A DNA stretch of 64,000 nt from Luteimonas sp. JM171 (GTDB taxonomy: Bacteria > Pseudomonadota > Gammaproteobacteria > Xanthomonadales > Xanthomonadaceae), in assembly GCF_001717465.1 (NCBI RefSeq), contig NZ_CP017074.1:1578873-1642872 (forward strand), written 5' to 3'. A program made the translations under genes and the position numbers. The notes beneath the pieces were generated by a model, which did no database searches, was not told the DNA's origin, and was given only the letters and a program-made list of their open reading frames with translations. This document shows positions 16,708 through 28,865 of this stretch, one piece after another. Position 1 is the stretch's first letter. Every line of letters begins with the position of its first letter.

Positions 16708-17181
16708 TCAGTCGTGCGCGGGGATGCCTGGACCAAAGCGCAGCTCGGCGCCGTCCTCCAGGCCAAGCCGCGCTGCCTCGCCGGCATTGAGTTCCAGCAC
16801 GTACAGCGCGGGTGCGCCGCTCGGGTACGCCGGGCACGCCAGGCCGCTGCTGCACGGCTGGGCATCGCGCTGCTGGGCAACCAGCCTGCGGCTGGCATCG
16901 AAGTACAGGATGTCGAGCGGGATCTCGGTGTTCATCATCCAGTACGCCTGGGGCTCCTCGCGCGCGTGGATGAAGAGCATCCCGGTGCCGGCCGGGAGCT
17001 CGTCGCGGAACATCAGGCCCACCGCACGCTCCTCATCGGTCACCGCCAGCTCGACCCGATAGACCTCGCCGGCCACTTCCACCCAGCGGCCATCCGCGGG
17101 CGGTTCGCTGGCGCAGGCGCCAAGCGGAAGGGCGGCAAAGGCACACAGCAGCGACAGGAAAAGGGCGCGGATACACGGCAT
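16708..17181 (-). CDS. DUF192 lipoprotein
   Basis: The 157-residue product begins with a lipoprotein signal (LPLGAC, lipid Cys near residue 23), followed by one DUF192 domain with LAVTDEERAVGLMFRDEL, MLFIHAREEPQAYWMMNTEIPLD split by the conserved Trp-Met-Met, and LELNAGEAARLGL. The predicted location is the outer-membrane inner leaflet or periplasm. Function is unknown for the family. It lies 53 bp upstream of the SirB1-like gene on the same strand and is divergent from the rRNA operon. Confidence 0.85.
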   Translation of the reverse strand: MPCIRALFLSLLCAFAALPLGACASEPPADGRWVEVAGEVYRVELAVTDEERAVGLMFRDELPAGTGMLFIHAREEPQAYWMMNTEIPLDILYFDASRRLVAQQRDAQPCSSGLACPAYPSGAPALYVLELNAGEAARLGLEDGAELRFGPGIPAHD

Positions 17182-17358
17182 ATCAAGGCTCCATCAGGCG
17201 TCTGGGCCAACATCATGCCGCCTTGTGCGGGGGTCAAGTGCAAAGATTTCCTGCAGGCCCCTTCCCAAACCCGGGCAAGAGGTGCACAATGCGCGCCCCG
17301 CCAACGAGCGGCCAGCAACATCGGCCACGGCGGGGACGAAGAATGGCTTCACGAGGTG

Positions 17359-17386
17359 TTGACAGTCTTCGAAATCGCGCTAGAAT
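17359..17386 (+). promoter_or_regulatory. rrn promoter P1
   Basis: TTGACA (17359-17364) and TAGAAT (17381-17386) are separated by 16 bp and followed by a GC-rich discriminator (GGGCGGC). Such a short spacer and GC-rich discriminator are hallmarks of rRNA promoters inhibited by ppGpp. It lies about 340 bp upstream of 16S rRNA. Confidence 0.85.
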
Positions 17387-17460
17387 GGGCGGCTCACTTC
17401 GACGGAACGCCTCCGGGCAAACGGCAAGTGAACGGCGGCAGCCAACCCCGAAACAGGGTG

Positions 17461-17488
17461 TTGACGAAAGCCAAAACCGCGCTACAAT
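17461..17488 (+). promoter_or_regulatory. rrn promoter P2
   Basis: TTGACG (17461-17466) and TACAAT (17483-17488) are separated by 16 bp, with a discriminator GTGCGGC. The core CGCGCTA-AATG-GCGGCTC is nearly identical to that of P1, which is 102 bp upstream, so the two promoters look like a tandem duplication. Confidence 0.85.
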
Positions 17489-17567
17489 GTGCGGCTCCCT
17501 CGGCAGGAACTGCGAGGGGATGGGGATCAGGCGCTGAGGCCGGTTCCCGGATCTTTGAAAGTGTGCG

Positions 17568-17583
17568 CAGGTGACTTGTGCGG
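17568..17583 (+). other. Left arm of the 16S precursor processing stem
   Basis: CAGGTGACTTGTGCGG here pairs, with one mismatch, with CCGCACAAGTGACCTG at 19303-19318 downstream of 16S. The two arms enclose 16S rRNA and form the expected RNase III processing stem. A boxA-like GATCTTTGAAA stretch lies just upstream (about 17550) and again before 23S (about 19622). Confidence 0.75.
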
Positions 17584-17727
17584 GCGTCTGGCAGGTGGGT
17601 GACCATCCACAAGCAGGACGCTCACAAGAGAACCTAAGTCAATTCAAATGCATTTATGCAAGCGAGTGATTCAGGGGCTCGGTGACGACTGCACTCAAGC
17701 TATAAGGGCTTCGGCCCTGCAAGACTT

Positions 17728-19270
<1,543 letters not shown>

Positions 19271-19373
19271 GAGACCGGACGGCATTTTGCCTGTCCAGGC
19301 GTCCGCACAAGTGACCTGCATCCAGTAGTTCCCGGTATCCGCCGCAGGGTGGATCCGTGGGAGCGTCCCCTTT

Positions 19374-19449
19374 GGGGCCATAGCTCAGCTGGGAGAGCAC
19401 CTGCTTTGCAAGCAGGGGGTCGTCGGTTCGATCCCGACTGGCTCCACCA
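19374..19449 (+). tRNA. tRNA-Ala (TGC)
   Basis: This 76-nt cloverleaf has acceptor GGGGCCA / TGGCTCC, D loop AGCTCAGCTGGGAGAGC, anticodon TGC in CTTTGCAAG, T loop GGTTCGATCC, and an encoded CCA. It is in the 16S-23S spacer, the normal location of tRNA-Ala. Confidence 0.98.
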
Positions 19450-19476
19450 CGCTTACCCCTGAGTCCGATAGTTTTC

Positions 19477-19553
<77 letters not shown>

Positions 19554-19787
19554 TCGGATAAGCTGGATGAGATTGCGCACACTATTAAGACTGATTGCGA
19601 CGGCGCTGAGGCCGGCGCGTGATCTTTGAAAATGGGATGTAGCGAGCGTTTGAGACGAAACTGTCCAGACGTGTCGTTGAGGCTAAGGCGGGAATCGAAA
19701 GATTCCTAATTTGAGTCGTTGCAATATTCGCGCTGGTGGCTTGTAACCACCGGCAGAATTTAACTCCGAGGCGACTTGGGGTTATAT

Positions 19788-22664
<2,877 letters not shown>

Positions 22665-22799
22665 ATAACCTCAAGTGGCCTTGGACTCGACGATAACGTC
22701 TGGGTTCGGATCGGCCTCGCTACATCCCCCCTCTGAGAGCGTGAGCGCGATCATTCCGCCGGAGCAATCCGCCGGCATGACCCGCGACCCTCCACCCTC

Positions 22800-22915
22800 T
22801 CCCTGGTGAACATAGCTGCGTGGAACCACCCGATTCCATTCCGAACTCGGAAGTGAAACGCGCACGCGCCGATGGTAGTGTGCATCTAGCATGCGAGAGT
22901 AGGTCATCGCCAGGG
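22800..22915 (+). rRNA. rrf: 5S ribosomal RNA
   Basis: A segment of about 116 nt contains the 5S core CCGATTCCATTCCGAACTCG, GAAGTGAAACG and GCGAGAGTAGGTCATCGCCAGG, with the two ends (CCCTGG / CCAGGG) pairing as helix I. It lies about 135 bp after 23S. Exact ends are uncertain by a few bases. Confidence 0.93.
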
Positions 22916-22925
22916 TCTTTACCCA

Positions 22926-22956
22926 AAACCCCGCAACTCCGGTTGCGGGGTTTCTC
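22926..22956 (+). terminator. rrn operon terminator
   Basis: A 12-bp stem (AAACCCCGCAAC at 22926-22937, GTTGCGGGGTTT at 22942-22953, loop TCCG) is followed by a pyrimidine-rich tail. It lies 10 bp after 5S, in the expected position. Confidence 0.92.
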
Positions 22957-22968
22957 TTTGTCTGCGTT

Positions 22969-23018
22969 CCATGTCCCCCGGAAGTCGCCTTCGGCAACTT
23001 CCTCCTCCTTTACTTACG
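22969..23018 (+). repeat. GTAAG hairpin repeat, copy A
   Basis: The 50-nt core begins CCATGTCCCCCGG and ends CCTCCTCCTTTACTTACG, with a variable inner dyad (AAGT...ACTT) between the constant ends. The right flank (GCGCAAAGGCCTCCC...) resembles the arm of copy D, but the left arm is largely replaced by the rRNA terminator region. It pairs with copy B as an inverted couple. Confidence 0.8.
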
Positions 23019-23238
23019 CGCAAAGGCCTCCCAACCACGCCGGGGCGAGGCTCCGGATCCGATGGGAGATAGCTTCCTATCACCGGGAATCCGCTTTATG
23101 CGGGTAGCCGGATCGGTCGCATCAATGGCCCTTTGTTCGTTTTGTTGGGATTGGCCGCTGGCGCGCCGGAACAGCCAGGACGAGTGTGCAGGCGCTGCCA
23201 AAGTCAGGATTGAGGCGCTCCCTCGTCATAGGGAGCGC
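23019..23238. other. Spacer between repeat copies A and B, no gene seen
   Basis: No credible coding frame or RNA gene is visible in this 220-bp stretch. Its left end (CACGCCGGGGCGAGGCTCCG) is related to the flank of copy D at 35.7 kb, and its right end holds a perfect 9-bp hairpin GCGCTCCCT / AGGGAGCGC (23215-23238) abutting copy B. Beyond copy B, 23329-23440 up to the rpiA stop also shows nothing recognisable. Confidence 0.6.
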
Positions 23239-23328
23239 GGGGGCGGGGCCCTCTGGCCGTAAGTAAAGGAGGAGGCCGTAGCCGCAGGCGTAGGCCGGGG
23301 GACATGGAGGCCAGAGGGCCCCGCCCCC
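23239..23328 (-). repeat. GTAAG hairpin repeat, copy B with perfect 20-bp arms
   Basis: The core at 23258-23307 is the reverse complement of the copy A type. It is enclosed by a perfect 20-bp inverted repeat at 23239-23258 and 23309-23328. The arms equal those of copy C except for one base pair changed on both sides. Confidence 0.85.
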
Positions 23329-23440
23329 GACGCCGCCGCGTCCTTATCAGCGCCGGTTTCCCCGGAGCCATCGCCTTTTGGGGTCCCGCCAGAAATGATT
23401 GCCAGTTCTGGAGCGGCGAGAGCCGTCAGCCGGAAAGCGC

Positions 23441-24094
23441 TCAGGGGAGGATCTTCGCCCCGTCCCCGTCCCCAACGATGACAATATCCGCAGGCCGACG
23501 CGCAAACAGACCCACGCTCACAACGCCCGGAATCTGGTTGATCTCCCGCTCGATCACCAGCGGATCGGTGATCATCAGCCCGTGGATGTCGAGGATCCAG
23601 TTCCCGTTGTCAGTCGTCACCCCCTGGCGCCAGACCGGCTGGCCGCCGGTGTTGGCCAGGATCTCCCGCGCCACCAAGCTGCGCGCCATCGGCACGACCT
23701 CGACCGGGAGCGGGAAGCGCCCCAACACCTCGACCTGCTTGCCCGCATCGATGATGCACACGAACTTTTCCGCCGCCTCGGCAATGATCTTTTCCCGGGT
23801 CAGCGCCGCCCCGCCGCCCTTGATCAGGCGTTTTTGCGGATCGCACTCATCCGCGCCGTCCACGTACAACGGGATGGGGCCGGTGAAATTGAGGTCCAGA
23901 ACCTCGATGCCATGGGTGCGCAGGCGCTCGCTGCTCTGCTCGGAGCTGGAGACCGCGCCCTGGATGCGATGCTTGACGTCCGCCAGCGCGTCGATGAAAT
24001 GGGCGACGGTGGAACCGGTTCCCACGCCCACCACCATGCCGTCTTCCACGAACTCGATGGCCTTCACGCCGGCCTGGCGCTTTGCTTCGCTCAC
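23441..24094 (-). CDS. rpiA: Ribose-5-phosphate isomerase A
   Basis: The 217-residue enzyme interconverts ribose 5-phosphate and ribulose 5-phosphate in the pentose phosphate pathway. Signatures are [22 protein letters not shown], the catalytic VDGADECD and [12 protein letters not shown] stretches, and a DNGNWILD motif. It starts at a GTG that overlaps the stop codon of the upstream EVE gene (GTGA), so the two are translationally coupled. It is the last gene of the zapA - 6S - 5-FCL - EVE - rpiA series. Confidence 0.96.
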   Translation of the reverse strand: MSEAKRQAGVKAIEFVEDGMVVGVGTGSTVAHFIDALADVKHRIQGAVSSSEQSSERLRTHGIEVLDLNFTGPIPLYVDGADECDPQKRLIKGGGAALTREKIIAEAAEKFVCIIDAGKQVEVLGRFPLPVEVVPMARSLVAREILANTGGQPVWRQGVTTDNGNWILDIHGLMITDPLVIEREINQIPGVVSVGLFARRPADIVIVGDGDGAKILP

Positions 24095-24573
24095 GAATCT
24101 TTTCCTTCAAGGGACAGCAGCACCTTCCACTGCGACGCGGTCACGGGCATCACCGACAGGCGCGCGCCCTTGCGGATGAGGTGGAAGTCCTCCCCGAGCT
24201 GATCGCTGCGGGTCCGTATCAGCGCCAGCGCGATGGGTTCGCGCAGCTTGCGCACGAAGCCCACGTCCACCAGCATCCAGCGGGGCTCTTCTTCGGTCGC
24301 CTTGGGGTCGAAGTACTTCGACTTCCTGTCGAACTGGGTCGGATCCGGATACGGGGTGCTCGCCACCTGTGCGATGCCGTAGATGCCGGGCACCTTGGTG
24401 TTGGAGTGATAGAAGAACACCTGGTCCCCGACCTGCATGCTGTCGCGCATGAAATTGCGCGCCTGGTAGTTGCGCACGCCGGTCCAGGGTTCGGTGCCGA
24501 CACGTTCAAGGTCGTCGATGGAGAAGTCCTCGGGCTCGGACTTCATCAGCCAGTAGCGCTCGGGTTTGTTCAT
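24091..24573 (-). CDS. EVE-domain protein
   Basis: The 160-residue protein is a single EVE domain (PUA-like fold), starting [20 protein letters not shown] and containing [16 protein letters not shown] and the FFYHSNTK segment. EVE domains are thought to recognise modified nucleobases in DNA or RNA; the cellular role of these stand-alone proteins is unsettled. Its ATG overlaps the stop of the 5-FCL gene (ATGA) and its stop overlaps the rpiA start, giving a tightly coupled trio. Confidence 0.92.
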   Translation of the reverse strand: MNKPERYWLMKSEPEDFSIDDLERVGTEPWTGVRNYQARNFMRDSMQVGDQVFFYHSNTKVPGIYGIAQVASTPYPDPTQFDRKSKYFDPKATEEEPRWMLVDVGFVRKLREPIALALIRTRSDQLGEDFHLIRKGARLSVMPVTASQWKVLLSLEGKDS

Positions 24574-25166
24574 CTGTTCCCGTCGGGGATATGGGTTTCG
24601 AGCTCGGTGCAAACCGCGTCGACCGGCACGTCCCACGCCTGCCGGTCAAGGGCCTCGCTCTGCTGGTGGGAGAACGCGGCGCCAACCAGCCAGGGTGGTG
24701 CAGGGCGGGTGCGGCGGAATGCGAAGCTGCGATCGTACCAGCCCGCCCCCATGCCCAGCCGGTTGCCGGCCAGGTCGAAGCCGACCAGCGGCAGGACCAC
24801 CAGGTCCATGTCTTCGGGGGAGAGCAGCGACGACGGGCGCACGTCCGGTTCCGGGATCCCATAGCGGTTGGACACCAGCGGATCGCCGGCGCGCCAGGGC
24901 GCGAATGCGAGGCGGCTCTCGCCGTTGCTGTCCGCCAGCACCGGCAGGCAATACACCAGCGCAGCCGGAAGGCGCAGCTGGAATACGTGGAGTGCGATCT
25001 CCCCGTCCATCGCCCAGTAGCCGGCGACATGGCCGCGCTGGGGCAGGAATGGAAGCGCGAGCAGCCGGCCCGCCACGGCTTCGGCGGCGGCAATGCGTTC
25101 CTTGGGAGGGATGTCGCGCCGGGTCTGGCGCAGTTGCTGGCGCAGCGCGTTGCGCGGATCGGTCAT
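24570..25166 (-). CDS. 5-formyltetrahydrofolate cyclo-ligase
   Basis: From the ATG at 25166 (MTDPRNALRQQLRQTRR) the protein has 198 residues, the normal size. The family signature appears as LVVLPLVGFDLAGNRLGMG followed by AGWYDRSF, with YWAMDGEI upstream. It uses ATP to convert 5-formyl-THF to 5,10-methenyl-THF. Longer in-frame starts run through the 6S RNA and are not credible. In gammaproteobacteria this gene (ygfA/fau) is co-transcribed with 6S RNA, as the order here shows. Confidence 0.93.
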   Translation of the reverse strand: MTDPRNALRQQLRQTRRDIPPKERIAAAEAVAGRLLALPFLPQRGHVAGYWAMDGEIALHVFQLRLPAALVYCLPVLADSNGESRLAFAPWRAGDPLVSNRYGIPEPDVRPSSLLSPEDMDLVVLPLVGFDLAGNRLGMGAGWYDRSFAFRRTRPAPPWLVGAAFSHQQSEALDRQAWDVPVDAVCTELETHIPDGNR

Positions 25167-25222
25167 CGGCAATGGCGTTGCGTTGGAGGCGGCAGGCGAT
25201 GGTGCCACCGCGTCCGGGAAAA

Positions 25223-25415
25223 GGGTACGTCCTCCACTCGAGCCGATGCCCGCGAAACGACCTTGAACCCAGGGTTCAGGTGGGGTGGTTGCGGTCTCCA
25301 TCGGGCTTTCCGCTGCGAGGCGGGCTTGCACTCCCGGATTCCGCTGCCGCCCCTTAGGTCGTCATTAGGGACAAGGCAAATATTTCGCGTGCTGTCGGAC
25401 ACAGCAGAGGACGCA
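25223..25415 (-). ncRNA. ssrS: 6S RNA
   Basis: Between zapA and the 5-FCL gene, the minus strand folds as 6S RNA. The 5' end (GTGCGTCCTC) pairs with the 3' end (GAGGACGTAC), and the conserved CACCTGAACCCTGGGTTCAAGG hairpin region found in gammaproteobacterial 6S lies at about 25258-25285. A TATACT -10 box sits at 25426-25421, placing the start near 25415 and giving about 193 nt. 6S RNA binds and inhibits sigma-70 RNA polymerase in stationary phase. Ends are estimates. Confidence 0.88.
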
Positions 25416-25470
25416 CATGAAGTATAGCCCCTGCCGCCGGTCCAGGATGAATGCAGGGCGGCCCCGGGAA

Positions 25471-25752
25471 TCAGCCGGGCAGGGAATCGAGCTTGCGCTC
25501 AAGCGCATCCAGGCTGCGGTCGATCTCGGCTTCGCGAGCGCGCAGTTCCTGCAGCTCGTGGGCCAGGTTGAGCGCGGCAAGCACCGCGACCCGATCCACC
25601 GCGGCCATGCGGTTGGCCCCGCGGATCTCGCGCATCTTGCCGTCAAGGATGCGGGCGGCGGCCATCAGGGCTTCGCGCCCGTCGGCATCCACGCCCACGG
25701 TGTACTCACGGTCCAGGATGCGGACGCTGACCGGTTCGGTGGCAGGGCTCAC
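25471..25752 (-). CDS. zapA: Cell-division protein ZapA
   Basis: The 93-residue protein has the ZapA layout: an N-terminal globular part (VSVRILDREYTVGVDADGRE) and a coiled-coil C-terminal half (NLAHELQELRAREAEIDRSL). It crosslinks FtsZ filaments at the Z-ring. A GTG start overlaps the stop of the upstream ZapB-like gene (GTGA). The zapA - 6S - 5-FCL order is conserved widely in gammaproteobacteria. Confidence 0.93.
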   Translation of the reverse strand: MSPATEPVSVRILDREYTVGVDADGREALMAAARILDGKMREIRGANRMAAVDRVAVLAALNLAHELQELRAREAEIDRSLDALERKLDSLPG

Positions 25753-25970
25753 GTGTGCTGCTCCAGGGACTTGAGCCGGGCGATCATGGCCTCGACCCGT
25801 GAACGCGCCTGCTCGTTCTTGACCAGCAGCTGGGAGCGTTCCCCGCTTACCTGTTCATGCTGCTGGCGCAGGCTCTGGTTCTCTTCCTCGAGCTGCCGGG
25901 TCCGCTCGACCAGCTGGCCGACGCGCGTCACGAGGGCGCGGATGCGTTCGACCTGGTCGCGATTGTCCAT
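25749..25970 (-). CDS. ZapB-like coiled-coil protein (TIGR02449 type)
   Basis: The 73-residue protein is almost entirely one coiled coil (VERTRQLEEENQSLRQQHEQ followed by further heptads). Its position directly upstream of zapA, with a 4-base overlap, matches the TIGR02449 family, proposed to work with ZapA in division. Function is inferred from context only. Confidence 0.82.
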   Translation of the reverse strand: MDNRDQVERIRALVTRVGQLVERTRQLEEENQSLRQQHEQVSGERSQLLVKNEQARSRVEAMIARLKSLEQHT

Positions 25971-26001
25971 GGGGTCACGATAGGCACGGCCGGGATCACG
26001 G

Positions 26002-28203
26002 TCAAGGCGCAGCGCCGGTGGCCAGCGCCCGGCGCGGCTCCCAGCTGCGGATAAAGGCCAGGCAGGCGTGCCCGTCCATCGGCGGCGCGACCCAGAAGCC
26101 CTGGATCTCGTCGCAGCCGCGGCTGCGCAGGAACCGCACCTGGGCCTCGGTTTCCACCCCTTCGGCCACCACCTTCAGCCCCAGTGAGTGGGCCATGGTG
26201 ATGATGGTGCTGGTGATCGCCGCATCGTCCGGATCGGTGCTGACATCGTCCACGAAGGCCTTGTCCACCTTGATCGCGGTCAGAGGCAGCCGCTTGAGGT
26301 ACGCGAGCGAGGAATAGCCCGTGCCGAAGTCGTCGATCGCCAGCGGCACGCCGATGTCGCGGAAGGCCTGCAGCCTGGCCGCGGTCTGTTCGGCGTTGGC
26401 CATGAGCACGCTCTCGGTCAACTCCAGTTCCAGCGAACCGGGTGCCAGCCCGGTGTCCTCCAGCACCTGCCGGACCACCTGCGGGAAGTCGCCGCGCTGC
26501 AGCTGCAGGGCCGAGACATTGACCGAAACCGACAACCCCTTGTCCATGCCGTGCTGCTGCCAGCGGCCCAGCATCAGGCAGGCCTCGCGCAGCACCCACT
26601 CGCCGATCTCGAGGATCAGGCCGCTCTCCTCGGCAAGCGGGATGAAGTCCGCCGGTGGCACCTCGCCGTGCTCGTCGCTGCTCCAGCGCAGCAGCGCCTC
26701 CACCCCGGTGATGCGCGAATCCGCCAGTGACATCCGCGGCTGGTAGGCGAGTCGCAGTTCGCCCCGGTCGAGCACCTTGCGCAGTGCGCCCGAGAGGGTG
26801 GCGCGCGTGCGCGTGGCCACGTCCATGGCGTCGTCGTAGCGCATGAAGGTGCGCCGGCCGGCGGCCTTGGCCTGGTACATGGCGGTATCGGCGCGCTTGA
26901 TGAGTTCGGTCGGCACCTGTCCGTGTTCCGGGTACAGGCTGATGCCGATGGATGGCGAGATGGCGATCTCCTGCCCGCCATCGATCTGCAGCGGGGCCTC
27001 GAACGCCATGATCAGCTCGCGCGCGGTGCGCTCGGCCTGGTCGGGGGATTCCAGGTCCTCCAGCACCACGGTGAACTCGTCCCCGCCCAGCCGGGCCACG
27101 GTGTGCTGTGCGCCCAGGGTCTGCTGCAGGCGCTTGGCGGCGGCGCGCAGGATGCGGTCGCCGGCCGCGTGGCCCAGCGAGTCGTTGACGTCCTTGAAGC
27201 GGTCGAGGTCCAGGAACAGCAGCGCGATGCGGCCGTCCTGCCGCCGCGCGCGCACGATGGCCCGCGACAGCTTTTCCGAGAGCATCGACCGGTTGGGCAG
27301 GTTGGTGAGGGTGTCGAAATTGGCCAGGTACAGCAGTTCCTGCTCGGCGCGCTTCTGCCGGGTCACGTCGGTGAGCACGGTGACGTACTGGGCCTCGCCC
27401 TCGGCGCCGCCGGTGACTGCACTGCAGACCAGGCGGCACAGGAACTCCTCGCCGTCCTTGCGCTGTTGCCACATCTCGCCCTTCCAGTGGCCCTGGCGCT
27501 GCAGCGTCTCGCGCATGTGGCGGTAGAACGACGCATCGTGCTGGTCGCTGTCGAGCATCCCGGCGCCGCGGCCGATGGCCTCTTCCGCCGGATAGCCGGT
27601 GATCCGGGTGAACGCCCGGTTGACCGAGATGAAGTTGAACGACGCGTCCACCACCGAGACCGCCTCGTCCATGCTGTGCAGCACTTGGGCGGCGATCCGG
27701 CGTTCGCGCTCGGCCTGGCGGCTGCGGCTGACGTCGCGCGCGGTCCCGGCCAGGCGCAGCGGCCTGCCGTGAGGGTCGCGGCGCACGACGCGACCGCGCG
27801 CCCGGGTCCAGAACGGCTCCTGGCCATCGATGTTCACCCGCGCCTCGACCACCACGCTGCGGGTCCTGCCGTCCACGCAGTCCTGGATCGCGCGCTCGAC
27901 CGCCTCGCGGTCGTCCGGGTGCACAAGCCTTTCCAGGCGCACATCCTGCTCGCGGGTGACGTCGGAAAGGTGGTCGGCGCCGGGCTCCAGCAGCAGCAGG
28001 TGCAGGGCCTGGCTGGCGACGTCGTATTCCCAGTAATGCTCGCCCGTGGCCCACAGCGCCATCCTGAGCCGGTCGCCGCGCTCGCCCAGGCGGCGGAGCC
28101 TGCGGCGCGTGCGGTTGCGGTAAGCCAGCGCGGCCGCGGCCGCCAGCGCGAGCAGCAGCAGGATCGCGACCAGCACGCGCGGGTCTGCGGGATCGGTCGG
28201 CAC
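26002..28203 (-). CDS. PAS-GGDEF-EAL c-di-GMP signalling protein
   Basis: Starting at the GTG at 28203, which has a GGGGGAA ribosome site, the protein has 733 residues. A single membrane helix (about residues 10-27) is followed by two PAS domains (about 45-165 and 170-290), a GGDEF domain with intact RLGGDEF near residue 373, and an EAL domain with intact EALLRW near 501, DDFGTGYSSL, KVDKAFV and AEGVETEAQ. Both cyclase and phosphodiesterase motifs look functional, so the net activity cannot be read from sequence. An upstream in-frame start (28368) would add an Arg-rich tail overlapping the divergent ygfB start and is disfavoured. Confidence 0.92.
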   Translation of the reverse strand: MPTDPADPRVLVAILLLLALAAAAALAYRNRTRRRLRRLGERGDRLRMALWATGEHYWEYDVASQALHLLLLEPGADHLSDVTREQDVRLERLVHPDDREAVERAIQDCVDGRTRSVVVEARVNIDGQEPFWTRARGRVVRRDPHGRPLRLAGTARDVSRSRQAERERRIAAQVLHSMDEAVSVVDASFNFISVNRAFTRITGYPAEEAIGRGAGMLDSDQHDASFYRHMRETLQRQGHWKGEMWQQRKDGEEFLCRLVCSAVTGGAEGEAQYVTVLTDVTRQKRAEQELLYLANFDTLTNLPNRSMLSEKLSRAIVRARRQDGRIALLFLDLDRFKDVNDSLGHAAGDRILRAAAKRLQQTLGAQHTVARLGGDEFTVVLEDLESPDQAERTARELIMAFEAPLQIDGGQEIAISPSIGISLYPEHGQVPTELIKRADTAMYQAKAAGRRTFMRYDDAMDVATRTRATLSGALRKVLDRGELRLAYQPRMSLADSRITGVEALLRWSSDEHGEVPPADFIPLAEESGLILEIGEWVLREACLMLGRWQQHGMDKGLSVSVNVSALQLQRGDFPQVVRQVLEDTGLAPGSLELELTESVLMANAEQTAARLQAFRDIGVPLAIDDFGTGYSSLAYLKRLPLTAIKVDKAFVDDVSTDPDDAAITSTIITMAHSLGLKVVAEGVETEAQVRFLRSRGCDEIQGFWVAPPMDGHACLAFIRSWEPRRALATGAAP

Positions 28204-28325
28204 GTTGTTCCCCCGCGCCGCGGCAGCGGCGCCCGCCCTGAGTTTATGCACTCGGGCAGGGCGGCAACAAGCGCGGCGCAATGGCGGATTGCTAGACTGG
28301 CCGCTCCCCGAATCCGGCCCGAGCC

Positions 28326-28865
28326 ATGCCCGCTGACCTGCCCGCCATCGACGACGTACAGGATTCAATCCGCTCCCTCGGTCTGGGGACCGGTGCGGCC
28401 GAGCTGCACGGCGGCCTGAGCGGATGGCTGGCGGGCGGTGGTGCCAACGGCCCGGGATGGCTTGCCGAGGTGCTGGCCGAGCCCGCCCTGGGCGCGGCGG
28501 ACGGCACGCTGGAAACCCTGCGCAAGGCGACCAGCGCGCAGATGGAGGACCCGTCGTTCGGATTCCAGCTGCTGCTGCCGGGGCAGGGTGCGCCCCTGTA
28601 TGAGCGCACCGGGGCGCTGTTTGACTGGTGCCGCGGGTTCCTGGGCGGATTCGGCCTGGCAGCCGGCGCCGAGCCGCCCCTGTCCGACGAGGGGAAGGAG
28701 GCGCTGGCTGACATCGCCAAGCTGGCCGCCGCCAACCCGCAGGAAGACGGGGACGAGGAAGACGAGCGGGCGCTCGCCGAGATCCAGGAGTTCGTGCGCG
28801 TGGCGGTGCTGCTCATCCACGGTGACTGCGCGCTGGGGCCGCGCCACCGCCAAAGCTTCAATTGA
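28326..28865 (+). CDS. UPF0149 / YgfB-YecA family protein
   Basis: This 179-residue protein has the YgfB signature: an N-terminal AAELHGGLSGWLAG, the DPSFGFQLLLP segment, LFDWCRGFLGGFGL, an acidic patch (EDGDEEDERAL) and EIQEFVRVAVLL. It lies directly upstream of pepP, as in E. coli and Pseudomonas. In P. aeruginosa YgfB influences beta-lactam resistance genes; that role here is only inference. A possible -10 box (TAGACT, 28293-28298) lies upstream. Confidence 0.92.
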   Translation: MPADLPAIDDVQDSIRSLGLGTGAAELHGGLSGWLAGGGANGPGWLAEVLAEPALGAADGTLETLRKATSAQMEDPSFGFQLLLPGQGAPLYERTGALFDWCRGFLGGFGLAAGAEPPLSDEGKEALADIAKLAAANPQEDGDEEDERALAEIQEFVRVAVLLIHGDCALGPRHRQSFN

